Of a DNA stretch of 24,680 nucleotides, positions 16,206-23,666 are shown piece by piece. Source of the stretch: M3007 sp040080915 (GTDB taxonomy: Bacteria; Bacteroidota; Bacteroidia; Chitinophagales; Saprospiraceae); the NCBI GenBank assembly GCA_040080915.1, contig JBEBHD010000050.1, positions 1 to 24,680 of the forward strand. The letters are read 5' to 3'. Position 1 is the stretch's first letter; each line of letters begins with the position of its first letter. The translations under genes and the position numbers were made by a program. Under the pieces are notes generated by a model. That model ran no database searches and was not told the origin of the DNA. It saw only the letters and a program-made list of their open reading frames with translations.

Positions 16206-16829
16206 ATGACTGACACGAGTATCAAAAAGCCCTTTGTTTCCAATAGCCAGGAGTCCACGCGGATGTTCCAGCAGGGATGGATGGAGATTCTTTCCAAAGT
16301 ACATTTCACCATACCACTTGTTCTGTACGTCCCGATCGTTTCGTTGTGCCTTTGGATGGCCCCCCCCAAGTGGGTTACGGTGGGCCTGTTCGCTGGCGGT
16401 TTATTCTGTTGGACACTCGTCGAGTACCTGCTGCACCGCTTTCTATTTCACTTCATGCCTTCGAGCCAGTTCGGCCAACGACTGCATTTTATTTTTCACG
16501 GCGTACACCATGACTACCCGAACGACAGACTCCGTTTGGTCATGCCGCCCGCAGTGAGCATCCCGCTCGCCACCTTGTTTTTCCTGTTGTTCAGCATCCT
16601 GATGGGCAGGCCGACTGTTTTTCCGTTCTACGCCGGGTTCATTACCGGCTATCTCTGTTACGACATGATGCATTACTCCATGCACCACCTGAACTGGAAA
16701 AACCCGTTCTGGCAACGCCTCAAACAGCATCACATGTTGCACCACTACCAACAGCCGGAGCGCGGATTTGGCGTGAGCAACCCCCTGTGGGACTATGTAT
16801 TCAACACGACTTTCCGACTTAAAAAATAG
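16206..16829 (+). CDS. Fatty-acid 2-hydroxylase (FA2H/Scs7-like), sphingolipid acyl hydroxylase
   Basis: 207 residues. A membrane di-iron hydroxylase of the fatty acid hydroxylase superfamily, without a cytochrome b5 domain. Histidine boxes: H77-RFLF-H82, H94-FIF-H98-GVHH (H101, H102), the third H156...HH (160-161) and H175-H...HH (179-180). Beyond the boxes, the wording matches the eukaryotic 2-hydroxylase: EYLLHRFLFH, RLVMPP, GYLCYDMMHYSMHH and GFGVSNPLWDYVF. FA2H adds a 2-hydroxyl group to the N-acyl chain of sphingolipids. Hydrophobic segments at about 36-52, 57-75, 117-133 and 137-152 fit a membrane enzyme. It precedes SPT by 61 bp. The alternative, a sterol/carotenoid-type hydroxylase, is less likely from these motifs and the neighbours. 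Confidence 0.88.
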   Translation: MTDTSIKKPFVSNSQESTRMFQQGWMEILSKVHFTIPLVLYVPIVSLCLWMAPPKWVTVGLFAGGLFCWTLVEYLLHRFLFHFMPSSQFGQRLHFIFHGVHHDYPNDRLRLVMPPAVSIPLATLFFLLFSILMGRPTVFPFYAGFITGYLCYDMMHYSMHHLNWKNPFWQRLKQHHMLHHYQQPERGFGVSNPLWDYVFNTTFRLKK

Positions 16830-16890
16830 CATCGAACTCAAGGGCCCCCGCTGGCGCCCATCTTCCTAACTTAACGAAAAAATTACTGGG

Positions 16891-18105
16891 ATGAACAAAA
16901 ATCTACTCGCACGCGCCGAGAGCTATACCGAACCGGACGAAGCCCGTAAAGCAGGAGTTTACCCCTATTTTCGGGTCATCCAATCAGAGCAGGACACCGA
17001 AGTGCAAATCAATGGCAAACCGGTGCTTATGTTCGGCTCCAACTCCTACTTAGGGTTGACCAACCACCCAAAAATCAAGGAGGCCGCCAAGGCCGCCACT
17101 GACCGCTATGGTACCGGGTGTGCCGGCTCCCGGTTCCTCAACGGCACCCTGAGCATTCACATCGAACTGGAAGAGGCCCTCGCCGAATACCTCCAGCGTG
17201 AAGCCGTCATCCTATATAGCACAGGCTTTCAGGCCAATTTAGGCGCGCTGGCACCCTTGGTCAGCCGACACGATTATGTGCTCATTGACGAGCGCGTACA
17301 TGCTTCCATCATAGATGCTTCCCGCCTGACTTTTGGCAAAATCCAAAAATTTGGCCACAACGACATGGATGATCTGGAGCGGCTCGCGGCCCGCCTGCCC
17401 GCCGATGTGCTCAAGTTTATCGTCGTGGACGGTATTTTCAGCATGGAGGGCGACTTGGCCCCCCTGCCGGAAATCGTGCAAGTTGCCCAACGCCATAACT
17501 GCGTTGTCGTCTGTGACGACGCGCATTCCATCGGGGTGATCGGCGAACTCGGCATCGGTACCGGTTCCCACTACGGCATAAACGAGGCCGTAGACCTCCA
17601 GATCGGCACCTTCAGCAAGTCGCTCGCTTCGCTTGGTGGTTTCATCGCCTCCTCCAAGTCCATCATTGAGTTCCTCAAACACACGTCGCGTTCGCTCATT
17701 TTCAGCGCCAGCATGACTCCCGCCAGTGCCGCAAGTGTGCTTGCCGCATTGGAGATCATCAAGGCCGAACCGCAGCTGATAGACCGGCTGTGGGCAAACA
17801 CCAACTATGCCATTGCCCGTTTCCGTGACCTCGGGTTCGAGATCGGCCATACGGCATCGCCGATCATTCCGCTGTATGTTCGCGACAACCACAAGACCTT
17901 CGCCTTGGCAACATGGGCCTTCAACGAGGGGGTGTTTATCAATCCCGTGGTATCGCCTGCGGTGCCCAGCGAGGAGTCACTTATCCGGTTCTCCCTCATG
18001 GCTACGCACACGATCGAGCAGATAGACCGCGCTGTGGACATCCTGTACCGTAACGCAAAAAAGCTCGGCATTTTTGATCACCAAGTTGATCTGGTGACTG
18101 TATGA
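16891..18105 (+). CDS. spt: Serine palmitoyltransferase
   Basis: 404 residues, the usual length of soluble bacterial SPT. It condenses L-serine with a long-chain acyl-CoA to 3-ketosphinganine, the first step of sphingolipid synthesis. The alpha-oxoamine synthase fold is clear: NSYLGLTNHP, GTGCAGSRFLNGT, DERVHASIIDASRL, VDGIFSMEGDLAPL, D209-DAHS213, and the PLP lysine K243 in GTFSKSLASLGGF. Relatives with the same fold (KBL, AONS, ALAS) are alternatives. SPT is preferred because of the SRFLNG/SLASLGG wording and because hydroxylase, desaturase and ceramide-type genes surround it. Its stop overlaps the next start by 4 bp. Confidence 0.92.
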   Translation: MNKNLLARAESYTEPDEARKAGVYPYFRVIQSEQDTEVQINGKPVLMFGSNSYLGLTNHPKIKEAAKAATDRYGTGCAGSRFLNGTLSIHIELEEALAEYLQREAVILYSTGFQANLGALAPLVSRHDYVLIDERVHASIIDASRLTFGKIQKFGHNDMDDLERLAARLPADVLKFIVVDGIFSMEGDLAPLPEIVQVAQRHNCVVVCDDAHSIGVIGELGIGTGSHYGINEAVDLQIGTFSKSLASLGGFIASSKSIIEFLKHTSRSLIFSASMTPASAASVLAALEIIKAEPQLIDRLWANTNYAIARFRDLGFEIGHTASPIIPLYVRDNHKTFALATWAFNEGVFINPVVSPAVPSEESLIRFSLMATHTIEQIDRAVDILYRNAKKLGIFDHQVDLVTV

Positions 18106-19229
18106 CCGAGATATTCGAAGTGGATCCCCGGAACAAGCGCCAATTGTGCCGGTTCATAGATTTCCCGCACGACCTGTACGAGGGCGACCCGAACTATGTG
18201 CCCATGCTGTACATGGAACAGGAGGCGTTGCTCAACCCGGTCAAGTCACCGTTTTTCCGGCATTCCACTGCTGCCTATTTTCTCGCCATGCAGAATGGCA
18301 AAATTGTGGGCCGCATCGCCGCCATACTCAACCGCAACCATATCGCCTACACCGGGCGGCAGGAGGGCCATTTTGGCTTTTTCGACACGATAAACGACCA
18401 GTCGGTAGCTAACGCCCTGCTCGATACCGCCGCCAACTGGCTGCGCAAGCACGGCATGACAAAGGTGGTCGGGCCGACCAATTTTTCCACCAACGAAACC
18501 TGCGGGCTTCTGGTGAAAAACTTTGACGAGCCGCCGTTCATCATGATGACCTACAACGCGCCTTACTACATCCAGCTGTTGGAAAACTACGGCTTCGCCA
18601 AAAATGTGGACCTGCTGTGCTTTGTGCTGCCGACCAAAAACAGCCCGCCTGATTTGTTGGACATGGGCGAGCGCTTAGAGAAACGCCTGGCGGAACGAGG
18701 CATCACGATCCGCCAGATTGACATGAAAAAATTCAAGCAGGAACTCCGCAACTTTCTGCCCGTTTACAATGAATCTTGGGCCGAAAACACAGGATTCGTT
18801 CCCATGACCGATGCCGAAATCGAGCAAATCGCAAAGGACATGAAACCGATCATTGACCCCGACTTTTTGTACTTCGCAGAAAAAGATGGCAAGACCATCG
18901 GCGTGTCGCTCACCGTGCCCAACGTGAACGAGGTGCAAATCAAACTGAAACGGGGACGCCTTTTCCCCTTCGGTGTTTTCAAACTGCTCTTTGGCCTGCG
19001 CAAAATCAAAACCGTACGGATCATCGCCCTCGGAACGCTCAAAGAATATCGCCGCCTTGGGGTGGACGTGTGTTTTTACGTCCGCAATATGAAAACCGCG
19101 TTGCGCAAGGGCATTGACCGGGGCGAAGCCTCTTGGATTTTGGACAACAACCAAGCCATGAACCGCGCCCTTGAACACATCGGCGGCAGGGTTTATCGCA
19201 CCTACAGACTTTACGAAAAAAATATTTGA
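18102..19229 (+). CDS. GNAT-fold acyltransferase, candidate bacterial ceramide synthase (bCerS)
   Basis: 375 residues; starts within the SPT stop (ATGA overlap), so translation is coupled. The protein looks like an expanded GNAT protein: the N-terminal half contains LAMQNGKIVGRIAAILNRNH and HFGFFDTINDQ, typical of GNAT beta strands. A second GNAT-like half follows (FLYFAEKDGKTIGVSLTVP, then IALGTLKEYRRLGVDVCFYV, like the acyl-CoA loop), and the end reads SWILDNNQAMNRALEHIGGR. The bacterial ceramide synthase described in Caulobacter and other bacteria is a GNAT-related N-acyltransferase unrelated to the eukaryotic enzyme. The position directly after SPT supports that role, but the substrate is inferred. 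Confidence 0.72.
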   Translation: MTEIFEVDPRNKRQLCRFIDFPHDLYEGDPNYVPMLYMEQEALLNPVKSPFFRHSTAAYFLAMQNGKIVGRIAAILNRNHIAYTGRQEGHFGFFDTINDQSVANALLDTAANWLRKHGMTKVVGPTNFSTNETCGLLVKNFDEPPFIMMTYNAPYYIQLLENYGFAKNVDLLCFVLPTKNSPPDLLDMGERLEKRLAERGITIRQIDMKKFKQELRNFLPVYNESWAENTGFVPMTDAEIEQIAKDMKPIIDPDFLYFAEKDGKTIGVSLTVPNVNEVQIKLKRGRLFPFGVFKLLFGLRKIKTVRIIALGTLKEYRRLGVDVCFYVRNMKTALRKGIDRGEASWILDNNQAMNRALEHIGGRVYRTYRLYEKNI

Positions 19230-19236
19230 CCAACAC

Positions 19237-20241
19237 ATGCCGTACCAGCAAGACTTCACCTACATGACCGGCACCGAGCCGCACCGACTTCGCACCAAGG
19301 AAATCATCACGGCCCACCCGGAGGTGCGCCAGCTCATTGGAAAAAACCCGATAACAGCTCTCATCACCGTAGCGTGCGTAGCTTTCCAATTTGCAGCCGC
19401 TTATTTCCTTAAAGACCAAAGCTGGTGGCTGATTATGGCGGCAGCCTGGTTCATTGGTGCATTCCCGGCGCACACGCTGTTTGTTTGCATCCATGAGGCT
19501 GCACACCACCTCATTTTCCGCAAACGCTCCTGGAACATTTGGGCGGGTATTTTTGCCAACTTGCCCACCTTGCTCCCGTCTGCCATTTCCTTCAAAAACT
19601 ACCATATCAAACACCACGCTTTTCAGGGCGTACACGAGCTCGATGCTGACCTGCCCTCCCGATGGGAAGCCAAACTGATCAACAACTACTTCATCGGCAA
19701 AACGATCTGGCTCTTGCTCTTTCCGGTGTTTCAGGGCCTGCGCGTCATTCGCTGCAAGGAAGTGGCCGTTTTCGACCGGTGGGTACTGACGAACATTGTG
19801 GTGCAGCTCGCTTTCGATGTCGCGGTGGTGTACTTCTTCGGCTGGGGTGCGTTTGCCTACCTTGGCCTGAGCCTGATGTTTTCCATCGGCCTGCATCCCT
19901 TGGGGGCCCGTTGGATACAGGAGCATTTTCTGGTGCTGGACAAGGATCAGGAAACCTACAGCTACTACGGTGTGCTCAACCCTGTCAACCTGAACGTGGG
20001 CTACCACAACGAGCATCACGACATGCCTTCCATCCCCTGGCACAACCTGCCCAAGCTCAAAGCCATGGCACCGGAGTTTTACGACAACCTGAAGTACCAC
20101 AAGTCGTACACCAAACTGTTTTTGCAGTTTCTGTTCAGCCAAGAGATCGGCCTGTTCTCCCGTATCCTCCGCCTCGAACGCGGAAACGTACCCCTCGCCG
20201 ACGACTCCACCCCCGACGCAGCCATTTTGGAAAAAGGTTAG
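19237..20241 (+). CDS. Dihydroceramide delta-4 desaturase (DEGS-like)
   Basis: 334 residues from ATG 19237 (human DEGS1 has 323). Membrane di-iron desaturase with boxes H86-EAA-H90-H91, H123-IK-H126-H127 and H257-N-E-H-H261-D. The resemblance to DEGS runs end to end, not just at the boxes: QDFTYMTGTEPHRLRTKEI near the start, FANLP...ISFKNYHIKHH, ETYSYYGVLNPVNLNVGYHN, and EFYDNLKYHKSY near the end. DEGS puts the 4,5-trans double bond into dihydroceramide to give ceramide. The gene follows the acyltransferase by 7 bp. A plain fatty-acyl desaturase is the alternative, but the NVGYHNEHHD and YYDNL-type ends favour DEGS. The stop lies within a long hairpin. Confidence 0.88.
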   Translation: MPYQQDFTYMTGTEPHRLRTKEIITAHPEVRQLIGKNPITALITVACVAFQFAAAYFLKDQSWWLIMAAAWFIGAFPAHTLFVCIHEAAHHLIFRKRSWNIWAGIFANLPTLLPSAISFKNYHIKHHAFQGVHELDADLPSRWEAKLINNYFIGKTIWLLLFPVFQGLRVIRCKEVAVFDRWVLTNIVVQLAFDVAVVYFFGWGAFAYLGLSLMFSIGLHPLGARWIQEHFLVLDKDQETYSYYGVLNPVNLNVGYHNEHHDMPSIPWHNLPKLKAMAPEFYDNLKYHKSYTKLFLQFLFSQEIGLFSRILRLERGNVPLADDSTPDAAILEKG

Positions 20242-20354
20242 AGGATTTCGGGTTAGAGGGTTAGAAGGTTTTTGGTTGGAGAATTCCCGTAACCAGAAAC
20301 CTTCTAACCCTCTAACCCGAAACCCTCTAACCTGAAACCCTCTAACCCGAAACC
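20236..20354 (+). repeat. 42-bp hairpin of GGTTAGAGG repeats between desaturase and SDR
   Basis: Arms 20236-20277 and 20291-20332 are complementary over 42 bp with two mismatches and a 13-nt loop, and one further unit follows (20333-20354). The desaturase TAG stop (20239-20241) is in the left arm. The core GGTTAGAAGGTTTTTGGTT recurs exactly before trpS at 5088-5106. It may terminate, attenuate or protect the upstream operon message. Confidence 0.8.
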
Positions 20355-20364
20355 TATTTTTTCC

Positions 20365-21357
20365 ATGAAGCGACTCCTGATCACTGGTGCGAGCGGGTTT
20401 ATCGGCAGTACCCTTGCCGAGCACGCCTTGGCGAAGGGCTGGGAGGTAACCGCCGCCGTGCGCCCAACGAGCGACCGCAGCTACCTCACGGACCCGCGCA
20501 TCCGGTTTATCAATTTGCATTTCGACAACGAGCTGGCACTCCGGCGGGAACTGGAGCAGGCTGGCCGCTTCGACTATGTGGCGCATATCGCAGGTACCAC
20601 CAAGGCGCTGAGACCCGGCGACTACTACCGGATCAACGCCGACTACACCAAACGGTTTGTGGATATCCTGCAGGACGAGGCGCTCAAACCCGAACGCTTT
20701 TTGTTCCTCAGCAGCCTTGCGGCACTCGGCTCTGCCCAGCGCAACGAACATGTACACCCCAGCCAAAAACCATTGCCCGTCACCACCTACGGAGCCAGTA
20801 AACTGGCCGCTGAGCAGTACCTCGAACGCTTGCCCGATTTTCCCTGGACGGTGGTGCAGCCTACGGCGGTGTTCGGCCCGCGCGACCGCGACATACTTCA
20901 GGTTATTCGCTTGATGAACATGGGCCTCGAATTGTACATTGGAAGTAAGCCACAGCGAGTAAGCTTCATCTACATCGAAGATTTGATCGCCATTTTGGTT
21001 GCCATGCTCGAGTCGGATATTGCCACCCGGAAAAAATACATCGCCACCGATGGCCGCGACTACACCACCGATGACCTCGGAAATGCCGCCCGCACAGCCT
21101 TGCTGCGCCGCCACGTCCTGCGGCTTCGCTTGCCGATGGGAATTGTGCGCATCATAGCCACGGTCGCCGAGACTATCGGAAAATGGCGCGGCCAAATGCC
21201 GCCCCTCAACCGGGAAAAACTCAACGAGATCGGCGGGCCTAACTGGTGGTGCGATGCCAGCCAAACCTACGAAGAACTAAACCTGGCACCGCGTTTCGAC
21301 CTGTTCAGCGGTATGCAGCAAACCGTGCGCTGGTATCGCCAAAACAACTGGCTATGA
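20365..21357 (+). CDS. Extended SDR, candidate ceramide reductase (CerR)
   Basis: 330 residues. Atypical-epimerase type short-chain dehydrogenase: the nucleotide-binding T7-G-A-S-G-F-I-G14, a serine-rich strand FLFLSSLAALGS, and the catalytic Y142-G-A-S-K146 (YxxxK). The C-terminal half has the substrate-domain words VVQPTAVFGPRDRD and VSFIYIEDL. In bacterial sphingolipid synthesis, a protein of this annotation (CerR, NAD-dependent epimerase/dehydratase) reduces the 3-keto group of the acylated intermediate. The context (after SPT, acyltransferase and desaturase) supports CerR, but sequence alone cannot separate it from other sugar or steroid epimerases. Overlaps the next gene by 4 bp. Confidence 0.72.
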   Translation: MKRLLITGASGFIGSTLAEHALAKGWEVTAAVRPTSDRSYLTDPRIRFINLHFDNELALRRELEQAGRFDYVAHIAGTTKALRPGDYYRINADYTKRFVDILQDEALKPERFLFLSSLAALGSAQRNEHVHPSQKPLPVTTYGASKLAAEQYLERLPDFPWTVVQPTAVFGPRDRDILQVIRLMNMGLELYIGSKPQRVSFIYIEDLIAILVAMLESDIATRKKYIATDGRDYTTDDLGNAARTALLRRHVLRLRLPMGIVRIIATVAETIGKWRGQMPPLNREKLNEIGGPNWWCDASQTYEELNLAPRFDLFSGMQQTVRWYRQNNWL

Positions 21358-21830
21358 ACCTGTCGCGGAACGGCTACAAGTTCTTGCTGCGTGGCTTCGG
21401 TACCGGACTGTTGCCTGTGGCTCCCGGAACCTGGGGATCAACAGCAGCAATCCTGCTTGCCTGGCCGTTGGCCATGTTTACCCCCGATTTTTTTCGACTC
21501 GAACTTTGCCTGCTCGTTGTGGCCGCCACCTGGGTGTGCGCCACCGGCTCGGCTCTACTGCGCGACGAATGGGGCGAAGACCCCAGCCAGACCGTGCTCG
21601 ATGAAATGGCCGGGATGTGGCTGGGCCTCATCGGGTTGCCCCTTGGCTGGAACTACTGGCTGGCGGCGTTTTTTCTTTTCCGTTTTTTTGACATCTTCAA
21701 GCCGCTCGGCATACGCCGTTTAGAAAAAATTGGCGACGGGTGGGGCGTGGTCTTGGACGATTTGTTGGCAGGGGTTTATGCCAATATGGTCATACAACTT
21801 TTTTTGTGTCAGGCGCTATTTGGCAAGTGA
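21354..21830 (+). CDS. pgpA: PgpA-family lipid phosphatase
   Basis: 158 residues from ATG 21354, which overlaps the SDR stop (ATGA). PgpA removes the phosphate from phosphatidylglycerophosphate. Motifs are GTGLLPVAPGTWGS at the N terminus, TVLDEMAGMWLGL with the acidic pair, and FFLFRFFDIFKPLGIRRLE followed by GWGVVLDDLLAGVYAN. About three membrane helices are visible. Being coupled to a candidate ceramide reductase, it may instead act on a phospho-head group of a sphingolipid. A PgpA-like phosphatase is known in the Bacteroides inositol-lipid locus, as I recall it, but substrate choice here is open. Confidence 0.85.
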   Translation: MNLSRNGYKFLLRGFGTGLLPVAPGTWGSTAAILLAWPLAMFTPDFFRLELCLLVVAATWVCATGSALLRDEWGEDPSQTVLDEMAGMWLGLIGLPLGWNYWLAAFFLFRFFDIFKPLGIRRLEKIGDGWGVVLDDLLAGVYANMVIQLFLCQALFGK

Positions 21831-21897
21831 ACGGTGCCTGTTGTGAACTGTTTTTTGCTGGTGGAAAGGCACTGTCTATCCCATCTCACCGCAAAAT

Positions 21898-22017
21898 TTA
21901 AACACGCTCTGTAACCTGAATGCCCTCCAGCAGCACCTCGCACGCCTCCCGTATTTCCCCCTCTCCAATAATCAGCGGTGCCGGCGACGTTTGGGCGGGG
22001 TGTCGCAAAAACAATTG
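21898..22017 (-). pseudogene. C-terminal remnant of a class III aminotransferase
   Basis: On the minus strand, the last about 38 codons before TAA read FLRHPAQTSPAPLII-GEGEIREACEVLLEGI, which resembles the C-terminal tail of class III aminotransferases such as ArgD/RocD (pattern APPLxIxExEIxEACexLLexI). Upstream the reading frame passes into unrelated sequence that is probably promoter DNA, and no catalytic part is found. It appears to be the left-over end of a gene removed by deletion. The match is from memory of the family and short. Confidence 0.45.
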
Positions 22018-22038
22018 TCGCTGACTGAGCAAGATTTG

Positions 22039-22070
22039 TTTGTTGATAAAAATTTTTGGGCAAATATTTG
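22039..22070 (+). promoter_or_regulatory. Promoter of the CBS gene (TTTG-N20-AATATTTG)
   Basis: TTTG at 22039-22042 is followed after 20 bp by AATATTTG (22063-22070), which fits the Bacteroidota -33/-7 layout with one mismatch in the -7 box. It would start transcription near 22077, downstream of the first open-frame start at 22056; this supports ATG 22221 as the true start. Confidence 0.45.
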
Positions 22071-22220
22071 TGCCGCCCGCCACTTGTCGTGCGTTCAACC
22101 ATCAAAATGGCCGTTTCGTTGTTTAACCGGTCACAAGCCCAACCCAGCCCGAAAAGTCGCTCTTTTTTCAAACGCAAACGGGCTTTGCCCAAACGCTTAC
22201 AAAACCCGTTCCGGCCTGCC

Positions 22221-22883
22221 ATGACTGCTCAATCGCTTATCGCCTACGATATTCCGGCGCTCCGCACCGAACAGACGGGAAAGGATGCCTTTCACGCCCT
22301 GAACGACCACCACGTCAAGCACCTGCCCGTGGTGGACGACCGTCGGTTGGTCGGTATCCTGTCTGAAGAGGATATTTTCAACCACAAACTGTACGAACCT
22401 ATCGGGGAGTACGACTTTTCGATGATGCGCCGCTTTGCCGTGCGCGGCAAGGATCATGTGTTCGAGGTCATGCGGGTTATGGGCGAAAATCGCCTGACCG
22501 TCATACCCGTTGTGGATGATCAGGGTAATTACCAGGGCCTGATCACCCTGAGCGACCTGCTGCGCTTCTTTGCCGGTTCGGCTTCTTTCATCGAACCAGG
22601 CGGTGTGCTCGTGCTCGAAATGAGCCGCCGCGACTATGCTCTCGGCACCATTGCCCGTATTGTGGAAGAGGAAAACGCCAAAATTCTGAGCTCCTTCGTC
22701 ACCTCCAGCCCCGATGCAGAAACCGTGGAACTGACGATCAAGATCAACCGCCAGGATATCAGCCGGGTCATCGCCGCCCTGCAACGCTACGACTACGATG
22801 TGAAGGAAACCTACGCCGAGAGCGATTACGCCGACTCCATGCGCGAGCGCTACGACTCGCTGATGAGCTACCTCAACGTTTGA
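22221..22883 (+). CDS. CBS-pair protein with C-terminal ACT-like domain
   Basis: 220 residues from ATG 22221. Two CBS motifs are seen: first LNDHHVKHLPVVDDRRLVGILSEEDI, second VIPVVDDQGNYQGLITLSDLLRFF. The C-terminal about 75 residues (VLVLEMSRRDYALGTIARIV ... VELTIKI) resemble an ACT-type regulatory domain, the AcuB-like layout. CBS domains bind adenosine nucleotides. The role is likely regulatory and cytoplasmic, with the partner unknown. Upstream candidates in frame at 22056 and 22107 would add a basic tail not seen in relatives and start before or at the predicted promoter. Confidence 0.85.
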   Translation: MTAQSLIAYDIPALRTEQTGKDAFHALNDHHVKHLPVVDDRRLVGILSEEDIFNHKLYEPIGEYDFSMMRRFAVRGKDHVFEVMRVMGENRLTVIPVVDDQGNYQGLITLSDLLRFFAGSASFIEPGGVLVLEMSRRDYALGTIARIVEEENAKILSSFVTSSPDAETVELTIKINRQDISRVIAALQRYDYDVKETYAESDYADSMRERYDSLMSYLNV

Positions 22884-23115
22884 TCAAGTACAGCGAAGAT
22901 GCGACTTAGCGTGATAGCCCTAAAAGCAAGGTCACTAGTAACACAAAGGTCAACACCGCCCAATTCAAACTCAAAATTAAGGATTCGGTAATCATTCCAT
23001 TATTTAGCGGCTTTGTGTCGTTTGTGATTTTATAAATACTCCTAAGTTGTTGCAATTGAACCGTTGATCTGTGTATGTTTGCCTTCGTTCAATCACATTC
23101 AAAATATCTTCTAGT
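22884..23115. other. Gap with the lipoprotein promoter
   Basis: 232 bp with no gene. It turns visibly AT-richer than the flanks. The only site recognised is TATGTTTG at 23074-23081 with GTTG about 21 bp upstream. Confidence 0.5.
23049..23081 (+). promoter_or_regulatory. Promoter of the lipoprotein gene
   Basis: GTTG (23049-23052) and the exact -7 box TATGTTTG (23074-23081) are spaced by 21 bp, 34 bp before ATG 23116. It is the most complete Bacteroidota-type promoter in the window. Confidence 0.5.
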
Positions 23116-23565
23116 ATGAAACGACCTATCGCCCCCTTCCTCTTTGCTATCTTTATTTCGGTTCTGTTTGCACCGGCCTGCAAAAAAGATGAAGCCTCTT
23201 TAGAGGAGAGGCTTGTCGCTGCTTCTTGTTGGGGAGTTACAAAGGCAGAAGAATTCGATCCAATTACAAATAAGTGGGAGGATGTAACATTAAAGGAATA
23301 CGGTGAATGCGATCTGGATGATTGCTATACATTCTATAGCGATCATAATTTGATTGTTTCACATGAGAACATAAAGTGTGACCCAAACGAACCGAATACG
23401 GAGTCTGCCGTTTGGAGCATAAGCTCAGATGGCAAAATCTTTAAACTAACCAAATCCAACGGTGATGCTGCGTCATTTACAATCATTGAGTTAAGTAGCT
23501 CTGTTTTTGTAATTGAGGTCACCTTTGGCGGAGGAGTCAAAGATCGTACTACACTCATGAACTAA
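23116..23565 (+). CDS. Small lipoprotein, lipocalin-like
   Basis: 149 residues from ATG 23116; the open frame upstream begins at a GTG inside the promoter and is not used. A lipoprotein signal peptide ends FAPA-C22, so the mature protein begins C-K-K-D-E. Charged residues just after the cysteine resemble the surface-export signal described for Bacteroidota lipoproteins. The mature part (SCWGVTKAEEFD, CDLDDCYTFYSD, VWSISSDGKIFKLTKSN) has the strand pattern of small lipocalin-like lipoproteins. Codon use (AAA, AAT, GAT, TCT) differs from neighbours, so recent transfer is possible. Function unknown. Confidence 0.72.
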   Translation: MKRPIAPFLFAIFISVLFAPACKKDEASLEERLVAASCWGVTKAEEFDPITNKWEDVTLKEYGECDLDDCYTFYSDHNLIVSHENIKCDPNEPNTESAVWSISSDGKIFKLTKSNGDAASFTIIELSSSVFVIEVTFGGGVKDRTTLMN

Positions 23566-23666
23566 CAAACACCCTCTCAAATAACGAAATCACACAGCGA
23601 TTGACGGTCCCTACTGGAATCATTAATCACCTAGTACCCGGCTTTTTATTCTCCAATGCCATCACC

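Larger units (their letters stand above)
21831..22220. other. 390-bp gap holding a gene remnant and a promoter
   Basis: The gap has no intact gene. It contains a minus-strand aminotransferase tail (21898-22017), a good promoter candidate (22039-22070), and an untranslated leader up to ATG 22221. The frame in 22056-22220 is open but encodes a very basic, Pro/Ser/Arg-rich stretch without family similarity. Confidence 0.6.

Noticed and set aside
19039..21264. 741-codon minus-strand open frame opposite the acyltransferase, desaturase and SDR
   Set aside because: It runs across three well supported plus-strand genes and the repeat hairpin, has no family motifs, and its composition is that of a complementary-frame shadow.
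22056..22220. N-terminal extension of the CBS protein
   Set aside because: The extra stretch is basic and unlike the family, and a promoter candidate would start transcription after the first in-frame start.
23071..23115. GTG start for the lipoprotein
   Set aside because: It would put residues ahead of the signal peptide and lies within the -7 box; ATG 23116 begins a normal lipoprotein signal.
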